Shown: positions 12,101 to 24,664 of the stretch, one piece after another
How the letters are laid out: each line of letters begins with the position of its first letter
How positions within the stretch are numbered: the first letter of the stretch is position 1
Source: Bryopsis sp. KO-2023
Taxonomy: Eukaryota > Chlorophyta > Ulvophyceae > Bryopsidales > Bryopsidaceae
Direction: 5' to 3'
NCBI GenBank assembly: GCA_030272585.1
Contig: BSYQ01000002.1
Coordinates: forward strand, 1,674,001-1,738,000
Length of the DNA: 64,000 nucleotides
Translations under genes and position numbers: made by a program
Notes under the pieces: generated by a model
Databases searched by the model: none
Told to the model about the DNA's origin: nothing
Seen by the model: only the letters and a program-made list of their open reading frames with translations

Positions 12101-15100
12101 CCGACGTTCACTTTCATTTTTGATATGCAGTCTACCGGAGCACTCTCTCGTATGGGCAAGAATGTCAACTCGACATCCATCTCGTCTTTGTTGCGCGAAC
12201 GCATGTTTTAACAATTTTTCCGCATGAATCTTCTATTCTTTCTGTCGACGTCCCTCGAAGACGGTGCCCCTTACGTTTTCTTAAACAAACCATGCGACAC
12301 GAAGATTGCAACCAACCACACAAAGGACTTTTAATGAAAAATGTTATGGTATATATCTGGATGACCCCTCTATTTTCGTTTTGTGGGAAGAATTAATTAC
12401 CTGGGTCGTGCGCAAAATCCTTAGCGCAACTAACCATAATACTCTCTATATGTTTATCTCTACTTTCACGACTTGGAACCATTCTCACTCGCGTCAAGAG
12501 TCTTGTAGTTTGTGAACTTTCAATTTTTCTGCAAGGTTATATTTTTCATTTGGGGTTGCCTGGTTCGAGAAAACTACGATCTTCTACAAAGGGAAGGACA
12601 GAAAAAGGAAACGCATTCCACTCGTTCCAAGATGGAATGAATGATGACCCAATCATCTGATTTGTTGTCCAACATAAGTGTGACAAAGCATTACATAGCT
12701 TTTGCCCGTATTTTTATGTTCCATGGTTTGCCCTGTGGTGGGACTCGTCACTCCTCACACGTTCTTCTTGCTATCGTTTTTTCTTATTCTAAGAAATTGT
12801 TTAACCAAGATTGTAAGGGTGTAAAAGGGTTAGCCGCGATTTAGCTGCCTCCACCCTTGTCCGAACAATGCCACAAACCAGATTACACGATGTAGACATT
12901 GACTTTGCGATGAGTGCAAAAATGTTTCTAAAAGACAAGAAAAACTGCACACCTTTGATATATAACATATGCCGCTTTGTCTCGTACCCATCAACTTAAG
13001 TTTCAGCCGAATCATCTGCAGTCTGTTGCCCCTCAACATTTATCTTTCCGTCGCCGTGAAATTTGCAATCTTAGAGCAGCATGAGAAACTGACGAGTGTG
13101 TTCAACACATTGGCACGAAGGCACGTTATATCTACCAAAGTCGTAATTACACCCTTGAACTAAGAAAAAACATATTGACAAGATATTTTTGTGTTGTCGT
13201 CACATTGTCAACAAATGTTACGAATCGAATTTTTTGTGTTCCCGCCTATCTACTAGATAGTATCCAATACTCTCGTTGCCTTGCTTCAAGTTGCTTCCCT
13301 TTTCCAAAAAAACTTTGTTTGTGATTCCGTATCACTACACGCCGGCGAGTCTTATTGGTAATGCAAAAAAGCTCGTCGATCACCTGAGAAAAGCTTGGAT
13401 TCATAATATGGCTATGGTTAATTATCATTCAAATCCTTTGTACTCTTTTCGGACCTTCTTTTTCTTCTTTGCTATGTACATCGAAGGTAAAATTTACTTC
13501 CGGAAGTACTATGTTTGCCATCATAACTTCAAAACAAGCAGTTGTACTTTGACTAACTATACAATTCTATTTTGTTGGACGGACATTTCAAAAACGTTAT
13601 TCTCCTCTTATTCCGGATTCAAATCATAATCTAAATTCTAAGGGTAAGGGTAATGGCATCCTATTTTTTCCTGCATTTGTTGTATCAAGTTTTAAACCCT
13701 TTTTGTTCCAATTTGCGAGTGTACGATTCAATTCTGTATACGCTTCCTAGGTACCCTTTCGATTCTATGATCTTTACGCATCAAAGTGCGTGGTTCCAAG
13801 GCATTTTCGGAGTCCAAGGAAAGCAATATCGATGATTGTTTTCTATATGCTATTGTTGTGTTCTAAAATCTCTTTAAGCTTTCAGACTTCGCTATCTGAT
13901 GGTTCTTCGTTCCCTATCTCTTGTTCTTTCCTTTTGCTTTATAACTTAGGATCGTGGTTTGAACACCCTACGAAAAGAAAACAAAGAAAAAGTTTTTCTC
14001 CCCGCTTTTCATCTTAGGACCGTGGTTCGAACACCCATAAAAATAAAACGAGTAGGGCAATAAACACCCGAACGACATACAAACCTCTTATCTACGGAGT
14101 TAAAGACTTTTGAAGAAATGAATAAAGACTTTATGCCATAGAGTGAAACCATTGCAAACATGAAATGCTTTCGAAATTCTTATTCCATCTAGCGTGAATT
14201 AATAAATTATTTAATATTCCCAATCTCTTCCGCAAGTCGTCGAGGAAAGTTCCCCATACCTGATACCTGATGAGCTTGAGCTTTTTTTTTTTCCCCATAC
14301 GTTCCCAAAAATAGTGAAAATCTCACGAGCTACTTTTTAAATATATATATACTCTCCGCTATCCCTGAGGTGGTTTGCAACAATAAGATATTGAACGTGC
14401 TATTGCAATTAAAAACCTTGCTCATCATCAATTATTATTGCCATTCACGCCTAGGTTTCCCCTTCGTGCTATGTATAGGTCGTTATGCACTGTATCGAAG
14501 CAACGTTGCCCCACTGTAAATATAGATACAGCTTTATGATACCCTGTCAATTTAGCTCCAAGAAGCTTCCCTCCAATACAGCACACAAAAGGCTCACGTA
14601 ACTCCTCATACATGGTTCTGAATCTATGAGTATCATTCCAAGTAGCGTTGCAATCCATTGATTGACGTTCGAGCAGATGAACGGGCTTGTGACCATTATT
14701 TGAGTTTGTTGGACTTCTATCTCGAGATCGACACGTGCGTGATGGTAAGGTTGTTTCTTGTCCCTGTATGGAAAGACTAGCTCGGTTTTCAAGCGAGGGC
14801 GGAAAAAGCTGGAGGGTCGTGATATAAAATCAAGAGGAGAACACTCCAATAAAGTGCGCTACATCATTAGAATCAGCGGTATATGCGCTAAGGTCACCTC
14901 ATATGCGAAGTAGTCCTTGACTTTAAGACGCAAGTGGTAGGGTCGTTATCCCCACTCTTTACTTTAAATGTCTCCTCCATGGGAATACTTGAGATGAATT
15001 TTGCAAGGGTGCGGAATAAGTTCAGCGTATGTTATGTTCATTATTAGATCCATATGAACAACCAAGTACTCTAAACATGTGATCCATGTGGTGTTTCGAA

Positions 15101-16790
15101 AAGAGAGATTTCGCCAAGGCTTTCCTTTACGTTTCATGTTTCTTTTGCGATGACTATTTAGGTGGCGTTGTCGACAGCCGTTTACCGGTCGCTCTGTGAC
15201 GGTTTCCTTGGGTATGGGAGCGGACCTTGTCTCGCACAATTTGACAACCTTCGACAAGATAATTACAAGACCCTTTCACCGGAATAGATTGCCCAAAGAG
15301 TCATGCTGAGTCAACCTACCCTAACCTTTGCCCATACAAACATTCAAGATCGGTTAACTCCGTCTAACCACCCCTGGATCAGATTGTCCCAAAGATCAAC
15401 CCCCACAAATGCTTTCCTCTAATCCCACTAATCTTCTACCATCACTAAACTACTGTTACACGCTCCGTGATTGTTAATGAAGAAAGGAGTCGGTCTCTGC
15501 CGATAAAATCATGTGGTTAGAGAGGCAAGAATGACCTAAAGTGTAAGTTTCTCATCAACGGTAGAGTCTTTTTTTATACTTGTCGCATCGCCGTGATATC
15601 TTGTGTTCTTAACTTCCAAGATATCATCTTCCATCTCAATGTCAATAACTTCCACCTGAATTGATTCTCTTCCAAAGCCTCGCCACCCAACCAAAACTAG
15701 ATATGGCTTCATTGCGAGCTCCACAAGATCATGATGATTGACCAAATGTCGAAGCACTATTTGTCTGCTTCTCCCCCCACTTCTTGTTGTGGGGATGCTG
15801 GCTTAAGACAGACCGAAACTACATAAATGAGTAAAAGGATCAAACAAAAACGCAAACCCTAAATAAATCTAACCCTTGGTACCGTTGTGGGCAAGAGGTT
15901 GTCTTGCGAAAGCCAAGTTTCCTCGCCAGAAACAATGCTCAACACCAACGATCCACTCACGTCCAAGCAAAAAACACAGACGTCAAACCTCCTGGGGCTA
16001 GCAACTCCCTTGTCCGTCCACAGCACCTCCCCCACTCCAACCAACAGCGAAAAACCACCGTCTCGCCACGGATTTCGCTAAAAACGGTCTATCCAGCACG
16101 CAAAAAAGTTCAGCGTTCACTGGCGTCGGTCTTCTAAACTGCTTTGCTCGACGTTGTCGACCTCAAAGCGAACTTAAAACACTTGCTTCACTCGCCCAAG
16201 CGTCTCAAAGAAAAACCAGAAAAAGAAAAAAATATATATATTTTAAGCCCGTTCTGTTCCCGTTCCCGTTTCCAAGTACTCCCGTAAGGAGCTCTTCTTA
16301 AGGCATCGAGAAGAAGGTCGTTTCATCTCGTCTCTTCGAGAGTGGTTCTAGGAGCAATTTAGGGGTTTCGTGGACAGGGAAAAGAAAATTCTTACTAACT
16401 CGCACCTACCCTCATTTCTTGTGGCAAAGAGAGAGACGTAACTAACAAAAATCGTATATGTCCTACCATTTTCAATCCCGTTAGACTACCGAACACATTC
16501 CTGCTTTCATAAGAAACTGCAAAGACAATCCCTCGCATTCAAAATTTTAGGTTATATCTTCGTCCATAAACATGCATCCAAGAGACGCTCCTAATCCAAG
16601 TACTTGATATGATCTTGCAATCCAGTCACAAACGTTAATGCTGCGCCAAAAATTTCAACGACTATAGTAATTTCCAAAACGTGAACCGCAAGCATGGGCT
16701 ACTGCATGATTTGCGATGGACAAAAATCAACCGATCCACTGAATCTCTACACGCTAGTGTTTGAGAAAACGAGTACACGAGGTAGGATTC
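6109..16790. other. Long AT-rich stretch without recognised genes
   Basis: About 10.7 kb with short open frames on both strands (60-117 codons) and no family signature. Minor structure: G runs near 6850 and 7010, and a pair of ~25 bp direct repeats 68 bp apart (13945 and 14013) reading CTTAGGA.CGTGGTT.GAACACCC, which resemble tRNA T-arms. Decayed or intron-rich genes could be hidden here; I cannot support any. Confidence 0.4.
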
Positions 16791-16800
16791 TGGCACTAGT

Positions 16801-17125
16801 CACCGGTTGTAAGTGAACCAGGCACTACATGCACATGAGCAATCTCTTCTGTGCTGCACAGACTGCGCACTGTGCTGTACACAGTCTCACGTGGGCGCAC
16901 AGGTTGTACAGGGGGTCGAACTCCGGTTTTACACAGTGATTGTACAGCACAGGACGGACGTGGGTCTGTCCTGTGGAATTTCGCTGCACAGGACAGACCT
17001 GTACAGAGTGCACAGATGTCGTACAGAACCCTGTCCTGTGCGCCGCACAGGACAGGGGTCTGTCCTGTTCAGCCCATGACTGGTACCAACCTGTGCGTTA
17101 CGGCACGGTGCGTTACAACCGGGTT
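16801..17125. mobile_element. CTGT/ACAG motif array, possible palindromic element
   Basis: Dense alternation of CTGTGCTGCACAG, CTGTACAG, CACAGGACAG and CTGTCCTGTG. It includes a perfect inverted repeat at 17031-17055 (11-bp arms CTGTCCTGTGC with a 3-nt loop). Outer sequences CACCGGTTGTAA (16801) and TTACAACCGGGTTG (to 17125) are imperfect inverted repeats that begin with CA, but the flanks show no 8-bp duplication. The build resembles the motif-armed hAT-like elements at 28.2 and 42.6 kb, so I call it a candidate relative. Confidence 0.45.
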
Positions 17126-17165
17126 GCTGCCCAAGTCTGACAGTGGGGCGCAGGCCCCCGAGACA

Positions 17166-17210
17166 CAAGCACACACACACACACGCACAAGGAGAGAGAG
17201 AGAGAGAGAG
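17166..17210. repeat. Compound CA/GA microsatellite
   Basis: A run of CA followed by a run of GA, separated by a short interruption. Confidence 0.9.
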
Positions 17211-19764
17211 TCACTAGGAATAATTTTTACAGGAGGGCCCCCTGCCCTATAAACCCTGTAGTACATCCTAAAGCGTACTACAAACCCGTTCACACTATCA
17301 ATAAGGAAAGTCACGAAGTTCTGGACGAACCACCTCTACGTAGTGTTCATTGTCAAGTGTACAAACCGCCTGATAATAAGAGGTTAACATAGCTTCCGAT
17401 GTTTTCATGATAAGAAAAACTTGATATATTTTAATACCGTATGTACTATTTCTCGCAATTTTCAAATTGGTGATAAAAAAGGCGGTTGACATTGGAGGTA
17501 ATAAGATTACGTGCCATTGGAACTATATGTTACGCACTTGTTAGATGCACGAATCGTAGCACGAAATGCTTCGTCTTTGTGACAATTCAGCCCAAAATTT
17601 GATATTTCCTGGCTTTAAACCATACTACAAGAAATTTCACATATTCTCCTATTGGACTCGAAGCAGTTGTCACTCCACGCTTTAAGCCTCATCCTCTTCC
17701 CAAATGAGTGTGCAAGTGTTGGGAATTTGTAAGGGACGGGTCTGTTCTGTGGAAAAGGGCTCGGAGCGGGTTGGTTATTTCATTTCTTTTTCCCGTTATA
17801 AAACGGATCAAAGAGTCGGTTAACCGTTAAAATAGACCACACCAAGCACAAGGTTTGCAAGCAAAGAGTAACTTCCCGAGACATTCGGGAATGTCAAGAA
17901 AATATGAGAGATATTCTCTTGACATTCGGGAATGTTAAGAAAATATGATTGAGTGAAATATCTACATTAAATTTGTGTTTGAGAAAAGAAAGAATAAGAG
18001 TCGGCTCGTTCATTGGATTAACAACGGAAGGAAGAGCTCAAGCGTTGTTGAAGATGATATTCACTTGGAGGAAAGCAACTTTTCATGAACATCCTTCGAG
18101 CAGAGTTTTGTACGTGGTTTTTTGAATCAAAATTTTACCTCAAGACGGAGAATGCTCAAGGAAAATCAAAGTTACTCTCCGTTGAGTAGAAATATTAATT
18201 CTCATAGTAAAAGAAATTATAAGATTCTAACTAGATATCACCCGAGTAGTACTTGGCAAGTACAACACTACCTCACCGATATTTCCACATCTCTAAATAC
18301 ATTTCTGCTCGATCATCTATGATCCAGAAAGACCAAGAAATTAAATGATATTCTTGCTTTGATTTAAAACTCTATATGGTGTTGCGGCGCGATGCTTAGC
18401 AACCTATAAATGTATTTCAATTTACAGTATCAAAGAGAAGATAAGAATGGACTGACTCTGAAATTTTGTTGTGTATTTTTTTTGAAATTGTTCTTAGTGG
18501 ATTTTGAGCCTGACCTTCGAGGGGTCTTGGTACATGGCCAGTCCGTTGAAAACATTATAACAAAAAGGGAGAAAGTCGCCTCAATCAACCCTGCCTTTAA
18601 TGTGCATGTGAGTGATATTCCGTACAATGATCACTTGTTGTGCCATGACATGTTGACACGTGGTGTTCATGTGGATCTATAAATTTTGCTTGGAGGGACA
18701 ATTTTGTGTAAATGGAGCCAGAGCAGGAGGTCCGTACGAGAGAGGCAAACAAATCAATCTTAACATGAGTGTGATAGACAAATTCAGCCCCGCGGGTAAA
18801 ATGGGGAGAGGATTGAAAAGACGATACCATGATGCAAGAACTGGGCGAACACATTGAACGAGTTATGAGAATAATGAAGAAGGAACACCCAAACAAACGC
18901 GATATATTGGCCCTACCTCTGCCTCGTTGCTTTTTAGATGGATAGATGATATTCCGGACCAGTTTTTGTATCAAGGTTGCCTACACGAACTTTTTGGGTA
19001 ATTGTGTCGTCCTTCTATCAAAAAAAGAGAGACTGATCAACTCCGAGAAGGATTTGAAGAAAACTAACGAATTACATTATTCATTGGTGGTGGGAGTAAC
19101 TTTCTATTGCAGTTGCCTGGGTTTGGCCTTGGGGATCGTTTGTTGGTGTGAGGAACGGTCGCCACACTTACGCCAGGGAAAGCTCGCTCGTTTTCGTGTT
19201 TCTGAGTGGTGGATCAACAGACAACGGGTGTCTCCGTGACGGGCAAGGCGTTTCTTCGCTCTTGATCTACGAGGGATAGGTGCTGGGGACCTAAGATCTG
19301 CAGACAGGAAGTCGTTTGCGTTCAGAGGTTTTGCAGACAGGGCTATACTCACGAGTTTCTCGCTGGAATTTCGGGAAACCAAGGACAGAAATCAGGAAAG
19401 GACGACGAAACTACCTGTCGAGGCTTTGGGAAGGTGAACGAAGCTCCGTGAAGTGCGTGTGTCAGGTGTTGGGCACTGGATCGGAGTCTTTCACTTGGTG
19501 GAAGAGGCACAGAGGGAGTCGTCAAGCCATCAGGAGTGGTCATTGGCGATCTATCGTGGTTGGAAACAGTGGACACAGGGCAGCGAAAGTTGGTAACGGT
19601 TCGTCGTGGTCGGAACAGGAAAAGCAACTCGCGGAGGGAGTGGTTTGATATTGTTTCGGCGGAAATCAAAAGTCTGTGAACAAAATCGGTAAAGGCTCCA
19701 GGACAGAGGAGTGGCCTTCTGTTTTTTGTTGTCGCTGCTCGTATTTTTTTTTATTTTTTTTTTT
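17211..19764. other. Unassigned sequence upstream of the LINE
   Basis: No gene recognised. At 17880-17945 the sequence GACATTCGGGAATGT is repeated 43 bp apart, each copy followed by AAGAAAATATGA. CCCTACCTC at 18911 also occurs just after the LINE poly(A) at 24814, so the LINE 5' end might lie near 18920, but a 9-bp match over 6 kb could be chance. Confidence 0.35.
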
Positions 19765-19932
19765 TCGTTCGTTGGGTGAAGGGACGAAAGGTCGGTTTCG
19801 AGAAAGGGAGTGGACGTCGACCGTCCTTGGAGTGACCGTGCGAGAAAATCGTTCGTTGGGTGAAGGGACGACAGGTCGGGTTCGAGGAAGGGATTGGACG
19901 TTGATCGTTCGTGGAGAAACGTCGTCAGCTTT
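19765..19932. repeat. Tandem repeat, 2 x 84 bp
   Basis: Two diverged units beginning TCGTTCGTTGGGTGAAGGGAC at 19765 and 19849. They lie upstream of the LINE ORF1 and may be part of its 5' untranslated region, where tandem monomers are common in LINEs. Confidence 0.75.
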
Positions 19933-20603
19933 CGTTTGATTGAGCTAACGATTCCTGGGGTGGGCTGGAGCTAGTCTGACCAAGAACGCTGGGGTGATTT
20001 TCGATTTTGGAAATTACATTTGACCATTGGTTGGATCAGGTCATTGATCTGATCTTTATTTTGATCAGTGACATACAGACTGATCTGATTCAGGTCATTG
20101 ACTTGGACTTTCTACAGTCAGCAGGCAATTGTCCTTATCCAGTTGGACACCAATAGCCACAAAACTTCAAGACAAGGTACACTGAAGAGGGACACAATTC
20201 ACCCACAGCCAATTGTTCCTACACAGTTGGAAAACACAGCAAGGACATCTACTCAGAGCTGGCAATACAATCAACATCCAGTTGAAATATTTTCGGGGGA
20301 GCTGCCACTTTACTTTTGGGAATTTTTTGGGACAGGACTGTTCCCCTGCAATTGGCAGAAATTCTACACACCACACTGCCATTTGATAGATCACAGGTTG
20401 AGAGATCATTGGGAGGGACTTATCACTCTACATTCGAGTGCAATTTCCACAGTCAACTGGGACGAATCCGGGGAGGACATTTACAACACGGCTGGGTGGA
20501 CTTTGGGAGGGAATTGTTCCATAACAGTGGGAATACTCATCAACCAACATACAGAAAAGGAAGGGTGAATCCACTTACGGTTGAGAGACCTTCTCATCGT
20601 ATA

Positions 20604-22934
20604 ATGGCTGCAACGGACGACCAGGGGGATCGTTCTGATTTGGAAGTTCGAGAGGGGGAAGAGGAAGGCCCGGATACTCCTACGAGATTATCACACAGGG
20701 GTCAAATATTGAAAATCCTCGACAAAGAAAAATTATCAACGCAAAACAAAGGGGACTTATATGAACTGACTCAATTAAGTCAGCCACCTGCAATATTGCG
20801 TGATATTGCAACAAAACTGAACCTATTGATCCTGGAGGAGGAGCCTTTATTGCCTCAAGTGCGCGCTCATCTCAAAATTTATTATGAGCGTCATTACGCC
20901 CCGAATCGGCGTATGACTCGGTTAATTGATTCAGGACCCACTGAATCAACAAGGAATGAACTATTTACCTTGGTGCCTCATGTGAACAAATCATCATTGA
21001 TGAAGTTATGTGGCGCTTTGCACTGCCCCACGGGTGCACATCCATCCATGGCAGACCTAAAGCGAGTTTTGATGCCAGTCCTTCAGCAACCATTTTTGGA
21101 TTTGGGGGAGGGTCGCCCTCTGACTCGTTCTGGCCCTCTGACTCGTTCTGGCACAATAGCTTCACGTGGCAGATCTAAAAAGAAGCCAGACCTGTCAGTT
21201 CGGGATACAGGCAAATTTGCAAAGCAAAAAGGGGGCAAAATTACAGCGGCAATCATGGATGTGGACGCTGATCAGTTGGATTCGGAAATGCAGCAGTCGG
21301 GACCAAGAACTGGTTCGGATTCTTTACCTGATCATGCCCCAGCTCCATTAAACACTACTCAGCCAAGGCTGGATGCTGTTATTGATCTTCAAACTTCATT
21401 GGATGATGGCCTGGCGGAAACGGCTGATCTTCAATTCGAGGACATACCTTTACATGCTCCAGAAAGGGATCAAGGCTGCCGGGAGGAGGTTGTTCGGGAC
21501 CAGGTTGTGGAGGATCCAATGGAGGGTAGGGAACCTGAACACACAAGGGAAAATACTATATTAAATTCTGATTTGGGGGGTCAAACGAAGTCAAGACAAG
21601 GCGAGGGTATTCGGGCAGGACATTTGGGCGGGGTTGATTCGCAGTCGATTTTGCTGAGATTAATTGACCAGCTATTGGATATACAAGAACAACAGTCTCA
21701 TTTGTCGTCCAACATGATGGAGAAGTTTTCTGGCTCAGACTCTGAGTCGGCAATGAACTGGCAGACTTTCCACAGAGCTACACAAAGCAAGATTGGAGGG
21801 ATTAAACTTACCTTAAAGGAAATGCGTCAGATTCCAGCCATGCAGCAGGATGCTGCCCCAAGCCAACCGGTTAAATCAGTGCAGCCGAATGCTGTACCAA
21901 GGCCACCTGTTCAAACAAACAACACCCAACGTCGAGGCATTTCACCAGAAAGAGCTCAGAATCGAGCCAAACAGGCAGTGAATCGCAAAAGGGCGAGGAC
22001 TAACAAAGCTGAACGCCGTGTTGATGAAAGATCCATGAAGTTGATCTCTACCTCTCGAAATTCCGGGGGGAGGCCTTTCAGCAACAGGATATTTGCCAAT
22101 CGATTCAGACAATGGCTGGTGGAGTTTTTGGGGGTTCCTGTTGATTTTATTCAACAAATGACGATTGAGGATATTAGAAGGGATATGCGGGGAAACATTT
22201 ACCTCCAGTTTGATGCGGGGAGTTGGTCTTCCCTCCAGAAGTCCATTCATTCGCAGGGGAGCCCCAGCCCTCACACTATTGATCTCGGGGATATTGGATG
22301 CTGGTATCGTGGTGATTCTTTCAACCCTGCACAGAAGAACAAGAAGGAGTTTGTGGTAATGGATATACCGGCTGGATATTTGATGAATGAAATTCTGGTG
22401 GAATTATACACCTCGAATTTTGAGCTTTGGGGTACTCCGCCTCCATCACCTACGTTGAAGCTCTCTGATCATCTCTGCTCTGCTACAAGACTCGAAAGAA
22501 AGAAGTGGGATTCTTGGGGTGATTATATTTGGGAGGATTCGAGTTCGATCAAAATGTGGGTGTCGCCAACGATTTCCAGTTTTTTGGAACATTTACAATG
22601 TTTGGATTTCGATTATACCGTTTGCCCGGTGGTTCCTTTTCAAGCTCCCAAATTCACCTGCATGAGGTGCGGCGAATTCGGAACCCATCGCGCTTCTGAG
22701 TGCACGAATCCTCCTCGCTGTCGCCGGTGTTCTGGCTGCCATGATACAAGGGACTGTTCTGGGGATGTTGGGATGGTGGATGTACAGGAGGGACGAGACC
22801 AACCTGGCCCTAACAGAGAACACATGGATTTGGATACAGGAATGCAGGAAAATATAATACAAGGAAATCAGGAGACTGTGAAAGTAAATAATGGACATGT
22901 TCGCGGGGCTGGTTCAGCCCAGCCAACATGTTAA
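20604..22934 (+). CDS. LINE ORF1 (gag-like nucleic-acid-binding protein)
   Basis: 776 residues. I place the start at ATG 20604 (MAATDD); the frame is open further upstream but has no earlier ATG. The N-terminal two thirds are charged and low in known motifs. Residues about 490-680 are the conserved gag-like part. The C-terminal region has two zinc knuckles near residues 686-715: C-x2-C-x5-H-x4-C followed by C-x2-C-x3-H-x4-C, the arrangement found in Jockey/R1-type ORF1 proteins, which bind the element RNA and escort it to the target. The TAA stop overlaps the ATG of ORF2 in ATGTTAA, suggesting reinitiation-coupled translation. The frame is intact, so this copy lost function through ORF2, not ORF1. 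Confidence 0.8.
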   Translation: MAATDDQGDRSDLEVREGEEEGPDTPTRLSHRGQILKILDKEKLSTQNKGDLYELTQLSQPPAILRDIATKLNLLILEEEPLLPQVRAHLKIYYERHYAPNRRMTRLIDSGPTESTRNELFTLVPHVNKSSLMKLCGALHCPTGAHPSMADLKRVLMPVLQQPFLDLGEGRPLTRSGPLTRSGTIASRGRSKKKPDLSVRDTGKFAKQKGGKITAAIMDVDADQLDSEMQQSGPRTGSDSLPDHAPAPLNTTQPRLDAVIDLQTSLDDGLAETADLQFEDIPLHAPERDQGCREEVVRDQVVEDPMEGREPEHTRENTILNSDLGGQTKSRQGEGIRAGHLGGVDSQSILLRLIDQLLDIQEQQSHLSSNMMEKFSGSDSESAMNWQTFHRATQSKIGGIKLTLKEMRQIPAMQQDAAPSQPVKSVQPNAVPRPPVQTNNTQRRGISPERAQNRAKQAVNRKRARTNKAERRVDERSMKLISTSRNSGGRPFSNRIFANRFRQWLVEFLGVPVDFIQQMTIEDIRRDMRGNIYLQFDAGSWSSLQKSIHSQGSPSPHTIDLGDIGCWYRGDSFNPAQKNKKEFVVMDIPAGYLMNEILVELYTSNFELWGTPPPSPTLKLSDHLCSATRLERKKWDSWGDYIWEDSSSIKMWVSPTISSFLEHLQCLDFDYTVCPVVPFQAPKFTCMRCGEFGTHRASECTNPPRCRRCSGCHDTRDCSGDVGMVDVQEGRDQPGPNREHMDLDTGMQENIIQGNQETVKVNNGHVRGAGSAQPTC

Positions 22935-23634
22935 AGGTATGGCAATTAAATTGCCGCCAGAATCTGTTTGTGCTTAACGAGATTCTGGCGGTCTGGGCGG
23001 AGAACAGAAAAGCACTGGTGAGGGGAATTTGGATTTCAATGGGGATTCTGGTGATCGGGGAGGTTTACCTGGAGAGAACTTAGTGGATGGGATGACCAGG
23101 GCAGAGCGGATATCGAAGGCGAGATCCTCGGCAGCAGGCATACATGCATATACCCAAACACAATTCAATGATTTTCCGGACGTTATGTTACTCCAGGACT
23201 TCACAAGGAGGCAGACTGAATATGAGGGATACCGTATATTTTCCACAGGCCACTGTGCTATTGTCTACCAGGAAAATCTGAAAGCAAAAAGGTTGGTTTT
23301 TGATTCTGGAAGAATTCTGGGGCTGGAACTTAAAAATGCGAGGGAAAAGATTACTTTAATCACAGCGTACATAAAGCATTCGGATGCGGAGGGGCTCCTT
23401 GAACTTCGGGCAGCCTTGGATACGCTTTCTCCTTCCTCGCTTCACTCGGTGGTGATTGCTACTGATTGCAATGGACGGTCTCCTCTGTGGGATCCTAGGG
23501 GGAACGGGAAAAATTTTAATGGCCGACGTGTTGAGGAATTAATCCTTACATCTGAGCCCCAGTTGCTGATTGAGTTGTTGGTGGAGGTTCGTCGGCGATG
23601 GAGGCAGGCAGGCCGCATTTGGTTGAAGGAGTAA
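22928..23634 (+). pseudogene. LINE ORF2 remnant: AP-endonuclease domain only
   Basis: ATG at 22928 opens a frame reading MLKVWQLNCR, the typical N-terminal strand of APE-type LINE endonucleases, but it stops at 23081-23083. The domain continues in another frame (23029-23634) with PDVMLLQDF, then DCNGRSPLW and NGRRVEELI, which match the D-x-N and C-terminal motifs of Jockey/R1 endonucleases. So at least one frameshift separates the halves, and the frame ends before any reverse transcriptase motif. In a live element this domain nicks the target to prime reverse transcription; here it is broken. Confidence 0.75.
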
Positions 23635-24301
23635 CTCCTGGGAGGGGTTCCTGGAAAGAAAGACAACAAACACACAGCGTCAATTCACAGTCACCTGGGA
23701 CACATTCAAATGAGCTGGAACTGATGGTGGGCGCGGACTTTTGAATTCTGGAAATGCATCACTCATGAGGGGGAATACAACCACAGTGGGTGTTCAGGAG
23801 GATCGAGTGTTGGAAAGCAAACAACTGATGGACTACCAACAATTGTTGGAAAACAGGAAACTGGGAACAGGAGGCTTTGAGGGATCTTCTTACCAGCGAT
23901 TGTTAAGTCTACTGACAGGCAGGGGTTCCATCAGGAAGGCTCTCAGATGATTGCAAGAGCTTCCAAACAACATTTGGCTGGGCAGCAGGGTAGTTTACCA
24001 TCTACAGGTTACCTGTTTCAGACCAAACATACAAATTTTGACGACACAGGGCCAAGCCTTCCAGAGCAGGGGAAGGCAACAGGACACAAGCTTACTAAAT
24101 CGACGACTTCATGTCCAGTCGGGAATCGAACCCAGACTGCGGTCCAACACCTGGAAGTTTTCGACACCCTGGGAAAGGCGCGGGGACTTCGACGACACGG
24201 TCGGGACTAAAGCGTGGTAGGGCCTTCTGCAGTCGCGGACTCAGGTCCGCGGGCGGTTTGCTTGTCTGCTTTGCTTGGGCTGGTAGGCTCTGTTTTTAGT
24301 T

Positions 24302-24664
24302 TTCTTCTTTCGCGTGAGGGGGATTTTTTCGGAAAGGGTGATCACGGGATAGTGTGATTTTGTAGTACGACCCCGACGGCGATCGGCTTGCGTATGTTTT
24401 TCGTTTCTTCGTTTTCCTCTTTTGCGTGAGGGGGATTATTTCGGAAAGGGTGATTACGGGACAGTAGGGATGTTCAGCAATTCAACGATAGCACTATTTC
24501 GACGTTATTACTGATCGAAATAGCGTCGTTGGGGCGAGTCGTGGGCGAAAACGATAGCAAAACACGCTATTTCGCTTAGTAATAACGTCGGAATAGTGCT
24601 ATCGTCGAATTGCTGAACATCCCTAGTGTGATTTTGTAGTACGACCCCGACGGCGATCGGCTTG
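24302..24664. repeat. Diverged tandem duplication in LINE tail
   Basis: Unit 1 at 24302-24391 and unit 2 at 24413-24464 plus 24626-24664 share GCGTGAGGGGGATT, TTTCGGAAAGGGTGAT and GTAGTACGACCCCGACGGCG. Unit 2 is split by the palindromic element. Confidence 0.8.
24465..24625. mobile_element. 161 bp palindromic element with hAT-like ends
   Basis: Ends are TAGGGATGTTCAGCAATTC and its exact complement (19 bp); TAGGGATG resembles the ends of Ac-type hAT elements. Inner sequence GATAGCACTATTTCGACGTTATTACT pairs with the right arm, so the element is close to a full hairpin. It interrupts the second unit of a tandem repeat whose first unit (near 24352) is the empty site. Comparing the two, only one base (G) is duplicated, not eight. 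Confidence 0.75.
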
